From Patescibacteria group bacterium (GTDB lineage: Bacteria > Patescibacteriota > UBA1384 > JAHJRZ01), in contig JAHJRZ010000077.1 in the NCBI GenBank assembly GCA_018830605.1, positions 1-7,576 on the forward strand: a stretch of DNA of 7,576 bases, given 5' to 3'. Each line of letters starts with the position of its first letter. Within the stretch, counting starts at the first letter, position 1. Below, in pieces: positions 1 through 5,782 of this stretch. The position numbers and the translations under genes are program-made. The notes beneath the pieces are model-generated. The model saw only the letters and a list, made by a program, of their open reading frames with translations. It did not search any database and was not told where the DNA came from.

Positions 1-293
1 ATAATTACGGCCCTGAAATCTGACTTTTTATATAAATCTTCGACAATTGTCCATCTTTTTTTTACTTTTTCTTTATCTAACTTTTTAAGCTCTGCTTTTT
101 TTGCCCGATGACGCAGAAACGGCCATTTGATAAGCACCCAAAGACCAGCAAAAAATCCCTCAATTACCTGATGTTCGGGTGGTTTGATATTGCTTTTATG
201 ACGACGAGAATAGCGGATTTTTGAATCCCAACGTTCAAATCGTCGTTTTTTATAAAAGGGGCGTTTATTAAAACTACGCCGTCTGTCTTTCAT
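1..293 (-). CDS. Basic protein of unknown function, partial (C-terminus beyond window)
   Basis: An open frame starts at ATG 293-291 and stays open to base 1, giving 97 codons without a stop, so the C-terminus is missing. The ATG overlaps the gatA stop in an ATGA arrangement, which points to translational coupling and is the reason for this start. The N-terminal 40 residues are very rich in Arg/Lys (MKDRRRSFNKRPFYKKRRFE), followed by a hydrophobic or amphipathic stretch (VIEGFFAGLWVLIKWPF, about residues 43-59) and then a charged helical segment ending in RWTIVEDLYKKSDFRAVI. The hydrophobic part could be a membrane-anchoring segment, but it is short and contains a Glu and a Lys. I do not recognise the family with certainty. 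The ending resembles, from memory, small conserved CPR proteins with a W..I..L motif, but this is weak. Co-transcription with gatCA is likely; a role in tRNA amidation is not implied. Confidence 0.75.
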   Translation of the reverse strand, partial: MKDRRRSFNKRPFYKKRRFERWDSKIRYSRRHKSNIKPPEHQVIEGFFAGLWVLIKWPFLRHRAKKAELKKLDKEKVKKRWTIVEDLYKKSDFRAVI

Positions 294-1861
294 AAATTTG
301 GTTTTCTCTTATACCATTTATTTATCTCTTCATACGATCTAGCCAGCTGTAAAATTTTCGGCTCGCCCAGCATCGGGCCCATAATCTGCAGGCCGACCGG
401 CAATCCATCTTTGGTAAATCCCGCAGGTACGCTCACGGCTGGAATTCCGGCCGGATTAATAGGCACGGTTAAAACATCTGATAAATACATCGTTAGTGGA
501 TCATCTATCTTCTCCCCAATTTTAAACGATGGGGTAGGGGAGACCGGAGAAATTAATAAATCAAATTTTTTAAATAATTCCTCGTATTCTTCCTTGATGA
601 GGGTGCGCACTTGGCTCGCTTTTTTGTAATATGCGTCGTAATACCCCGCAGACAAAGTGTACGTGCCAAGCATGATCGACCGCTTCGCCTCCGGACCAAA
701 ACCGTCGCCTCGAGTTTTAGTATAAACCGATCGTAAATCTAATTTGCTGTTTGCTGATGGCTGTTTGCTGATGGCTGACATTCCATATTTAATCCCGTCG
801 TAGCGAGATAAATTCGACGACGCTTCTGATTTGGCAATAATATAGTAAATGGCAATGGCATATTTGGTTGAGGGCAAACTTGTTTCCTCGATTTTAACTC
901 CCATTTTCTTTAAATCCTCAATCGCTTTCTCAATTACACGTCTAACTTCTGACTCAATTCCCTTGCCGAAAAATTCCTTAGGCAAACCGATCTTCATTTC
1001 TTTAATATCTTTATTCAAAGATTTTGTGTAATCCGGTAATAAGTTATTGTTCGAGCGAGCCCTGGCGAGTCGAGAACTACCAAGTTCTTTACTTCTCGAT
1101 TCGTCCCGCCAGCCGCGGGACTCTCTCGAAGAATAAGGGACCGAGGTTCCATCTTTCTCGTCATAGCCGGCAATGGTATTTAAAATTATGGCAATGTCTT
1201 CAGTCGATTTGGCGAGCGGTCCAATGGTATCAAAACTGGAGGCATAGCTCATAACTCCATAACGTGAGACTAGTCCATATGTCACTTTAAGACCGACGGT
1301 TGAGCAAAAACTGGCTGGCTGGCGGATAGAACCGCCAGTATCAGTCCCCAGGGCAAATAAACATTCATCAGCCGCGACCGCGGCCGCTGAGCCGCCGGAT
1401 GAACCGCCAGAGACACGAGTTAAATCCCAAGGATTCTTGGTGACGCCAAATGCTGAATTCTCGGTTGAAGAACCCATGGTAAATTCGTCAGTATTTACTT
1501 TTCCCAAAAGCACCGCGCCGGCATCTCGCAGTTTTTCGTAAACGGTGGCTGAATATGGCGGGATAAAATCTTCTAATATTTTAGAAGCGGCGGTCGTTTT
1601 CATGCCCTCAACACAAAAGACGTCTTTTAAGGCATACGGGATACCGTCAAGTTGCCCCAAACTTTTTTTTTCTTTTCTTCTTTTATCCGACTCCGCCGCC
1701 GCCTTTAATGCTCCTTCTCCATCAACCAATAAAAAAGCATTGATTTTTTTATCAACCTCTTTAATTCTCTCGAGACAAGCTTTGGTCAGATCAACCGAGG
1801 TAAATTCACCCTTTTTTAATCCCTCGCTTGCTTCCTTTATGGTCAATTTATTTAATTCCAT
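290..1861 (-). CDS. gatA: Asp/Glu-tRNA amidotransferase subunit A, with in-frame palindromic insertion
   Basis: GatA is the glutaminase subunit of the cytoplasmic GatCAB complex. It hydrolyses glutamine and passes ammonia to GatB, which amidates mischarged Glu-tRNA(Gln) and/or Asp-tRNA(Asn). The 523-aa protein shows the amidase signature: catalytic Lys79 (IPYALKD), the Gly/Ser-rich stretch SGGSSGGSAAA with cis-Ser154, and nucleophile Ser178 in GTDTGGSIRQPA. These numbers match those known for Staphylococcus aureus GatA. The C-terminal part (LGTYTLSAGYYDAYYKKA, then SVPAGFTKDGLPVGLQIMGP) is also canonical. Its start lies 2 nt after the gatC stop, with GAGGAA in the end of gatC as RBS. Two loops are longer than in the family: about residues 244-272 (Ser/Arg-rich, encoded by an 81-bp palindrome) and about 365-383 (encoded by a 14-bp tandem repeat). 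Both are outside the catalytic triad, so the enzyme is probably active. Family identity is secure. Confidence 0.97.
   Translation of the reverse strand: MELNKLTIKEASEGLKKGEFTSVDLTKACLERIKEVDKKINAFLLVDGEGALKAAAESDKRRKEKKSLGQLDGIPYALKDVFCVEGMKTTAASKILEDFIPPYSATVYEKLRDAGAVLLGKVNTDEFTMGSSTENSAFGVTKNPWDLTRVSGGSSGGSAAAVAADECLFALGTDTGGSIRQPASFCSTVGLKVTYGLVSRYGVMSYASSFDTIGPLAKSTEDIAIILNTIAGYDEKDGTSVPYSSRESRGWRDESRSKELGSSRLARARSNNNLLPDYTKSLNKDIKEMKIGLPKEFFGKGIESEVRRVIEKAIEDLKKMGVKIEETSLPSTKYAIAIYYIIAKSEASSNLSRYDGIKYGMSAISKQPSANSKLDLRSVYTKTRGDGFGPEAKRSIMLGTYTLSAGYYDAYYKKASQVRTLIKEEYEELFKKFDLLISPVSPTPSFKIGEKIDDPLTMYLSDVLTVPINPAGIPAVSVPAGFTKDGLPVGLQIMGPMLGEPKILQLARSYEEINKWYKRKPNL
746..778. repeat. 14-bp tandem duplication inside gatA
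   Basis: The unit GCTGTTTGCTGATG (plus strand) occurs at 746-759 and again, identical, at 760-773, followed by the first 4 bases of a third unit (GCTG) and then A. Because 14 is not a multiple of 3, the two copies are read in different gatA frames (ISKQP and SANSK on the coding strand). The resulting loop between KYG and YTKTR is 19 residues, against 12 in S. aureus GatA as I remember it. The repeat is therefore probably a net 7-residue expansion in a tolerant surface loop, produced by slippage or unequal exchange. Confidence 0.7.
1050..1130. repeat. 81-bp imperfect palindrome inserted in frame in gatA
   Basis: Outer arms TTCGAGCGAG (1050-1059) and CTCTCTCGAA (1121-1130) pair with one mismatch. 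Inside these, CCC (1060-1062) can pair with GGG (1117-1119), TGGCG (1063-1067) with CGCCA (1107-1111), and TCGAGAA (1070-1076) with TTCTCGA (1093-1099). A competing small hairpin is AGAACT/AGTTCT (1073-1078/1083-1088). The segment is richer in G+C than its surroundings and equals exactly 27 codons. It encodes a Ser/Arg-rich stretch (RESRGWRDESRSKELGSSRL and onward) where GatA proteins normally pass directly from a TSxP-like motif to DYT/DFT. This is the signature of a palindromic element tolerated inside a coding region, comparable in kind to Rickettsia palindromic elements; no claim of sequence relatedness is made. Confidence 0.85.
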
Positions 1862-1863
1862 AA

Positions 1864-2178
1864 TTATTCCTCAAACACTCCCGGCACTTTAATAAAACCA
1901 TCTTCCTGTTTAGGAGCATTCATTAAAAGTTTCTCCCTATTCTTTTTTATATCTTTATTTGCCTTCCAATCCAAAATCTTTTTGTCCTCGCGGCAGATAT
2001 TATTCAAACCCGTCACCTGAGAGGTAGGTTTGGTGTTTTTGGTATTAACCTCAGAGAGCATTTTAAAATTATCCAAAACTCCGGAAAGCTGATCGGCAAA
2101 TTTTGCCAATTCTTCTTCTTTTAGCTTTAACCGGGCTAAATCAGCGATCTTCTTCGTTTCTTTTTTTGATAATGCCAT
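1864..2178 (-). CDS. gatC: Asp/Glu-tRNA amidotransferase subunit C
   Basis: GatC is the small subunit that wraps around and stabilises the GatA-GatB interface in GatCAB. The predicted protein has 104 residues, close to the usual 90-105. The typical N-terminal start MALSKKETKKIADLARLKLK is followed by the helical EEELAKFADQLSGVLDNFKML motif characteristic of the family, and the C-terminus ends in FIKVPGVFEE, matching the usual F.VP.V.. ending. The frame stays open for 27 more codons upstream (to 2259), but those residues are not family-like, reach back into the promoter, and the ATG at 2178-2176 has AGGG 6 nt ahead, so the short form is chosen. The stop is followed after 2 nt by gatA, so the two are almost certainly co-translated. 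gatB must be elsewhere in the genome. Confidence 0.95.
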   Translation of the reverse strand: MALSKKETKKIADLARLKLKEEELAKFADQLSGVLDNFKMLSEVNTKNTKPTSQVTGLNNICREDKKILDWKANKDIKKNREKLLMNAPKQEDGFIKVPGVFEE

Positions 2179-2230
2179 AAAATGCCCTAAATTCTTTAGC
2201 GCAATTATTTTTTTCTTAATTTCTATCTCT

Positions 2231-2259
2231 ATTTTATCACAGCAAGTTTTTCGCTTCAA
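2231..2259 (-). promoter_or_regulatory. Predicted gatC-gatA promoter
   Basis: On the minus strand TTGAAG (2259-2254) is followed after 17 bp by TAAAAT (2236-2231). These match the sigma-70 consensus in 4/6 and 5/6 positions. Transcription would begin near 2224, leaving a leader of about 45 nt before the gatC ATG. The box lies directly beside a divergent promoter for the GC-rich gene, with only 2 bp between the two -35 hexamers. Confidence 0.6.
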
Positions 2260-2261
2260 TC

Positions 2262-2290
2262 TTGACAGAAGGATATAAACTAAATATAAT
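2262..2290 (+). promoter_or_regulatory. Perfect consensus sigma-70 promoter for the GC-rich gene
   Basis: TTGACA (2262-2267), a 17-bp spacer, and TATAAT (2285-2290) match the housekeeping sigma consensus at all 12 positions. The expected start of transcription is near 2297. The promoter is AT-rich like the resident genome, and base composition switches to GC-rich immediately after it. Such a perfect promoter predicts strong, constitutive transcription of the unknown gene downstream. Confidence 0.8.
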
Positions 2291-2313
2291 ATCGCAGGAG
2301 TCGCATCAATTCT

Positions 2314-2333
2314 ATCACCGAAAGGGTGGTGAT
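2314..2333 (+). promoter_or_regulatory. Leader hairpin covering the Shine-Dalgarno of the GC-rich gene
   Basis: ATCACC (2314-2319) can pair with GGTGAT (2328-2333), giving a 6-bp stem with an 8-nt loop; a shorter alternative closes a GAAA loop with CC/GG. The right arm is part of GGTGGTGAT (2325-2333), which differs at one base from GGAGGTGAT, the ideal complement of the 16S rRNA 3' end. If this is the RBS, it would be masked in the folded leader, so translation could depend on unfolding. No ligand or temperature sensor can be named from the sequence. Confidence 0.4.
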
Positions 2334-2337
2334 CCGG

Positions 2338-3531
2338 TTGGCTAAGGAACGGGCTTTGTACTACTCACTGGCCGCATCGCAGTTCGGAACAAGAACCGAG
2401 GTCGACAATGGCACGCTGCAACGTGTCAGGGACTTCAAGCCTTTGCGGGCCGACGATCCTGCCTTCCGGCTGACAAGCTCGGGGGTGGCGGTTGAGGTCT
2501 GGGAGGAGACGCCGATCAGCTTCCGCTATCCTGTTCGCAATGACCAGGGGGAGCTGATTCTCAAGGACACGACCTGGGAAGTACAGCCGGGCGATGCTCT
2601 CCGTTCTGTCTGGCGGCGGGCCACGGCTGCCGAGCGCGCCTGGGTAGAGTCCAGTCGTAGGGCTTTCCTGCCCACCGACTTCACCTTCTTCGGCGAGACG
2701 ATGTACGCCCATATCCTCATTCACTTCGATGACCTCTTGGCCCTCTTCCGCCAGCTTCTCTACCATATCCCGGACTCGTATCTGGGGACCAAGCTCAGGA
2801 TCCGGGGGAGATGGACGGTTGTTCCCGGTCGGCTGGACGACATCAAGCAGATGAGGGAACTTCTCCGAGGAGCTCGCGCCGCCCTGCACCAGCAAGGGGT
2901 TCCTTTCCCCAACCGCAAGGCGATGGTCAGCGAGGCCACTGTCAGGGTGGCGGACAGACTAGAGAGCAAGGGCACTGTCCCGCTCCTACTGTCAGCGAAA
3001 GCCATCGAGCGAGCATTGGGAACCGACTCACCGTCAGTTCTCGCCCAGTCTCTGTTCGAGTCGGATTCGCGTCTGGCAGAGGAGCAGCTGCGTCAAGGCG
3101 AGATTGTGATGCGGACCATCGACAACGCCTGGTACGTAGTGCGCATGATCCATGAGATCGAGACCGGAGTCAAGGCAGCATTTGACGGCCTTTCCGATCT
3201 CGTCAATAGGATCACTGACGGTGTCCATGCTGGACAACTGGCCAGTGCCTGCGACTCGCTCTGGACGCGTCTTGTGCGCGTCTGCCCCTTCGACCCGTAT
3301 CGCGCCGCCATCTTCTCCGCCCGAGGACGGGGTATCTACCGCGCTGCCGCCAACCTGCGCAAGGGTAACTTCTCCACTGCGAACAACAATGTGCGCCAAA
3401 CCATTGGCGCTATCCGCAAGCTCGTCTCTGGAGAGGGACCCACACCTGGACAGATGACCAGAACTCGCAAGCGCGCCCAGCGCGCCTACCCAGGACAAGA
3501 AATCGAGCCCCCACCTCCTGAAGACGAGTGA
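2338..3531 (+). CDS. GC-rich gene of unknown function
   Basis: A single long frame of about 397 codons ends at TGA 3529-3531. I do not recognise the product. The preferred start is TTG 2338, 8 nt after GGTGG within an almost ideal anti-16S match. In-frame GTG 2326 or 2329 would lie on that motif, and an AGGAG at 2296-2300 has only ATC (2305) at a sensible distance. The first in-frame ATG is far downstream (2701). The protein has no signal peptide or clear membrane segment. The first 100 residues look like mixed beta strand (AVEVWEETPISFRYPV), the middle is helical with many Arg, Leu and Ala, and the tail is low complexity: basic RTRKRAQRAYPGQ then acidic PPPPEDE. About 60% G+C in one counted line contrasts with AT-rich neighbours, and third positions are strongly G/C, which supports both coding and foreign origin. 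It has its own promoter and terminator and faces away from gatC and toward ligA. Confidence 0.8.
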   Translation: MAKERALYYSLAASQFGTRTEVDNGTLQRVRDFKPLRADDPAFRLTSSGVAVEVWEETPISFRYPVRNDQGELILKDTTWEVQPGDALRSVWRRATAAERAWVESSRRAFLPTDFTFFGETMYAHILIHFDDLLALFRQLLYHIPDSYLGTKLRIRGRWTVVPGRLDDIKQMRELLRGARAALHQQGVPFPNRKAMVSEATVRVADRLESKGTVPLLLSAKAIERALGTDSPSVLAQSLFESDSRLAEEQLRQGEIVMRTIDNAWYVVRMIHEIETGVKAAFDGLSDLVNRITDGVHAGQLASACDSLWTRLVRVCPFDPYRAAIFSARGRGIYRAAANLRKGNFSTANNNVRQTIGAIRKLVSGEGPTPGQMTRTRKRAQRAYPGQEIEPPPPEDE

Positions 3532-3540
3532 CGTATTCCC

Positions 3541-3590
3541 GCCGAGGACAATCGGACCAACTGGTTCGCTTTGCCCTCGGCATTTTATTA
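3541..3590 (+). terminator. Terminator of the GC-rich gene
   Basis: Nine bases after the stop codon GCCGAGG (3541-3547) pairs with CCTCGGC (3575-3581). An inner hairpin CGGACC/GGTTCG (6 bp with one G-U pair, 4-nt loop) lies between the arms. The structure is followed by ATTTTATTA, so it fits an intrinsic terminator, although the T-tract is not uninterrupted. It also marks the right end of the GC-rich cassette, as composition drops sharply after it. Confidence 0.65.
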
Positions 3591-3598
3591 GAAACTAA

Positions 3599-3632
3599 AA
3601 TATTCTCAAATTCTTAAGAAGATGAGAATATT
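3599..3632 (-). terminator. Two-tier AT-rich hairpin at the ligA 3' end, likely terminator
   Basis: AATATTCTCA (3599-3608) pairs with TGAGAATATT (3623-3632), and the self-complementary TTCTTAAGAA (3611-3620) sits exactly at the same centre, separated by 2 unpaired bases on each side. On the minus strand it begins 11 nt after the ligA stop and is followed by a TTTTAGTTT tract, so it is probably the ligA terminator. Being between convergent genes, it may act in both directions. Confidence 0.6.
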
Positions 3633-3643
3633 CAATTTTAATC

Positions 3644-5671
3644 TTAAATTAAGAGATTTTTGAATTGTTTTTCGGTTATCATTTCGGTGCCAAGTTTCTT
3701 CGCTTTATCATATTTAGAGCCGGGGTCAGAACCGACAACCACATAATTAGTCTCTTTGGTAACTGTTTCATGCACCTCTCCTCCCCTATCACGAACTGCT
3801 TGTTTCGCTTCTTCTCTAGAATAACTCTCTAGTCCTCCAGTAATAACAAAGCTTTTTCCAGTTATCTTGCTCTTAGTTTGTCTCTGGCCTTTAATTTTAA
3901 CGCCAGATTTTAACAAATCTCTAATTTTATTTAAATTTCTCTCATCATGAAAGTAATTATAAATACTTTTCGCGACCACGAAACCGATATCTTGAACTTT
4001 TTCTAACTCATCTAAACTAACACTCTCAATTTTTTCTAAACTCCCAAACCTTAACGCCAAATCATAGGCCGTTTCTTCGCCAACATTTAATATCCCTAAA
4101 GCATAAATAAACCTGCCGAGCGTCACTTTTTTGCTGGCTTGGATTGATTCGACTAAATTCCCCGCTGATTTATCGGCAAACCGCTCTAAGGGCTTTAAAT
4201 CATCTTCGGTTATTTTATATAAATCTCCTTCATGCTTAATTAGACCTTCTTTAATTAACTGCTCAAGTATTTTTGGCCCTAATCCCTCAATATCCATTCC
4301 GCCTTTTGAAACAAAGTGCTGGATTTGCCGTTTTTGCTGGGCAAAGCAAAATTTATTCGTGCAGCGATGAGCAGCTTCGCCATGAACCCTGACCACTTTT
4401 GAGCCACAAATAGGGCATCGCTTGGGAAAAACAAACTTCTTTACAGAGCTAGGGCGCAGTTTTTTAATCACTGAGACAACTTCAGGAATAACATCACCCG
4501 CTTTTTGAATAACCACAGTATCCGCAATTCTAATATCCTTTTTGTTCATTTCATCTTCATTATGAAGCGTAGCGCGGGAAATAGTGGAGCCAGCGACTAA
4601 GGTCGGCTCAAAAACCGCCACCGGCGTTAATTTACCGGTGCGTCCGACTTGGACTATAATGTCTTTAACAATCGTTGTCGCCTGCTCCGGAGCAAACTTA
4701 TAGGCAATCTGTCCACGCGGTGCCTTACCTACTACACCCAAACGGTCAAAAAGCTTATCATCATCAATAACCACCACAATCCCATCAATCTGAAAATCTA
4801 ATTTTTCTCTTTTCTTTTCAATCTCTTCTTTAAACTTCTCTACCTCATTAAGACTATAGCATAATTTATTTTCTTTAATCACCCTAAAACCTAAATCCTG
4901 CATTATTTCATGTTCTTGATGATGAAATTTTTGCTCTAAATTCGTTTCTATACTCCAGGCGACGAATGATAATTCACGCGAGGCGGTAATTTTTGAATCT
5001 AATTGCCTGACCGAGCCAGCGGCCGCGTTTCTAGGATTGGCAAACAGAGCTCCGCCTTTTTTCTTTTGCAGAGCATTGACACTCTCAAAGGCCTTTTTGC
5101 TCATATAGACTTCACCTCGCACCACCAATTCTGCTTTCGACGCTTTATCATAATATTTTGAATCCCGACGCAGATGCAGAGGAATGGCTTCGATTGTTTT
5201 TAGATTATTTGTCACATCCTCACCGGTCGTGCCATCACCCCGGGTCGCTCCCACTGATAAATCTCCATTTTTATAAGCCAAAGAAATGGCCAGACCATCC
5301 ATTTTAAGCTCAGTAAAGAAATCAGTTTTAAGTTCAGACATACCTAATGTCCTTTTGTCCCTTTCTACCCACTCTTTTAATTCATCAAAGGAAAAAGCGT
5401 CAATCAGAGAAAGCATGCGCGTCTTGTGAGTCACTTTTTTGAATTTATCCAAAGGCTCGCCGCCCACACGCTGTGTCGGTGAATCAGGAGTCACCAAATC
5501 AGGAAACTGATTTTCTAATTCCTGCAATTCGTGTTTAAGAGAATCATTAACCGCATCCGAAACTGAGGGTTTATCCAAAACATGATATTCATAGCGATAT
5601 TGGTCAATCAATTTGCGCAGTTTTTCAATACGCTCTTTCGCTTTGTATATAGTTATTTTTTTCTTCATCAT
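3644..5671 (-). CDS. ligA: NAD+-dependent DNA ligase LigA
   Basis: LigA seals single-strand nicks during replication and repair, using NAD+ to adenylate itself. The 675-aa length is normal for a full bacterial enzyme and all domains are present. An N-terminal Ia-like domain (RYEYHVLDKPSVSDA) is followed by the nucleotidyltransferase with AMP-accepting Lys123 in ELKMDGLA, and by the RGEVYM and FANPRNAAAGSVRQLD motifs (about 185-225). The DFQIDGIVVV motif (292-301) precedes the OB fold with QVGRTGKLTPVA (about 341-352). The four-Cys zinc site is Cys419, Cys422, Cys437 and Cys442. A helix-hairpin-helix region spans roughly 455-575, and a BRCT domain covers about 600-675. The start MMKKK has no convincing Shine-Dalgarno, but the Ia domain begins normally. 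One possible oddity is VNDSLKHEL where many LigA proteins have DAEYDRLMREL, a difference in the Ia domain that binds the nicotinamide half of NAD+. Its best promoter overlaps a dyad element (see 5735-5776). Confidence 0.98.
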   Translation of the reverse strand: MMKKKITIYKAKERIEKLRKLIDQYRYEYHVLDKPSVSDAVNDSLKHELQELENQFPDLVTPDSPTQRVGGEPLDKFKKVTHKTRMLSLIDAFSFDELKEWVERDKRTLGMSELKTDFFTELKMDGLAISLAYKNGDLSVGATRGDGTTGEDVTNNLKTIEAIPLHLRRDSKYYDKASKAELVVRGEVYMSKKAFESVNALQKKKGGALFANPRNAAAGSVRQLDSKITASRELSFVAWSIETNLEQKFHHQEHEIMQDLGFRVIKENKLCYSLNEVEKFKEEIEKKREKLDFQIDGIVVVIDDDKLFDRLGVVGKAPRGQIAYKFAPEQATTIVKDIIVQVGRTGKLTPVAVFEPTLVAGSTISRATLHNEDEMNKKDIRIADTVVIQKAGDVIPEVVSVIKKLRPSSVKKFVFPKRCPICGSKVVRVHGEAAHRCTNKFCFAQQKRQIQHFVSKGGMDIEGLGPKILEQLIKEGLIKHEGDLYKITEDDLKPLERFADKSAGNLVESIQASKKVTLGRFIYALGILNVGEETAYDLALRFGSLEKIESVSLDELEKVQDIGFVVAKSIYNYFHDERNLNKIRDLLKSGVKIKGQRQTKSKITGKSFVITGGLESYSREEAKQAVRDRGGEVHETVTKETNYVVVGSDPGSKYDKAKKLGTEMITEKQFKNLLI

Positions 5672-5715
5672 ACAAACATAATTTTAGCGCTAAAATAAGT
5701 AAATTTCAACTTAGA

Positions 5716-5744
5716 TTTATAAAAAAACAAACACAAAACGTCAA
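5716..5744 (-). promoter_or_regulatory. Predicted ligA promoter, -35 box inside a dyad element
   Basis: On the minus strand TTGACG (5744-5739) is followed after 17 bp by TATAAA (5721-5716), matching the sigma-70 consensus at 5/6 in both hexamers with ideal spacing. Transcription would begin near 5709, about 38 nt before the ligA ATG. The -35 hexamer is part of the left arm of the dyad element at 5737-5774, so any protein bound there would compete with RNA polymerase. Confidence 0.6.
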
Positions 5745-5776
5745 TTTTTTAGCGTACGCGATTTTATTGACGTTTT
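5735..5776. repeat. Dyad element copy 1 (GCGTACGC core), between ligA and the Cas2-like gene
   Basis: Arms AACGTCAA (5737-5744) and TTGACGTT (5767-5774) are perfectly complementary and extend by two A-T pairs on each side (5735-5776). The 22 bp between them holds TTTTTTAGCGTACGCGATT, whose palindrome GCGTACGC (5752-5759) shares the exact centre of the arms. The whole is therefore a two-tier dyad. It lies 8 bp past the Cas2-like stop and overlaps the ligA -35 box. On the minus strand the right arm is followed by a T-rich run, so it could also terminate the Cas2-like transcript. Confidence 0.85.
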
Positions 5777-5782
5777 CTTTTA

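Noticed and set aside
1050..1130. Interpretation of the GatA insert as a frameshift or pseudogene.
   Set aside because: The frame is intact before and after the insert, family motifs continue on both sides, and the length is a multiple of three.
2179..2259. Longer GatC starting at ATG 2259-2257.
   Set aside because: The extra 27 residues are not GatC-like, and the upstream start falls in the -35 box of the predicted promoter.
2365..3498. Several long overlapping open frames in other phases of the GC-rich gene (2365-2895 minus, 3034-3498 minus, 2811-3155 plus).
   Set aside because: High G+C makes stop codons rare, so shadow frames are expected; only the 2338-3531 frame spans the region and fits the promoter, RBS and terminator.
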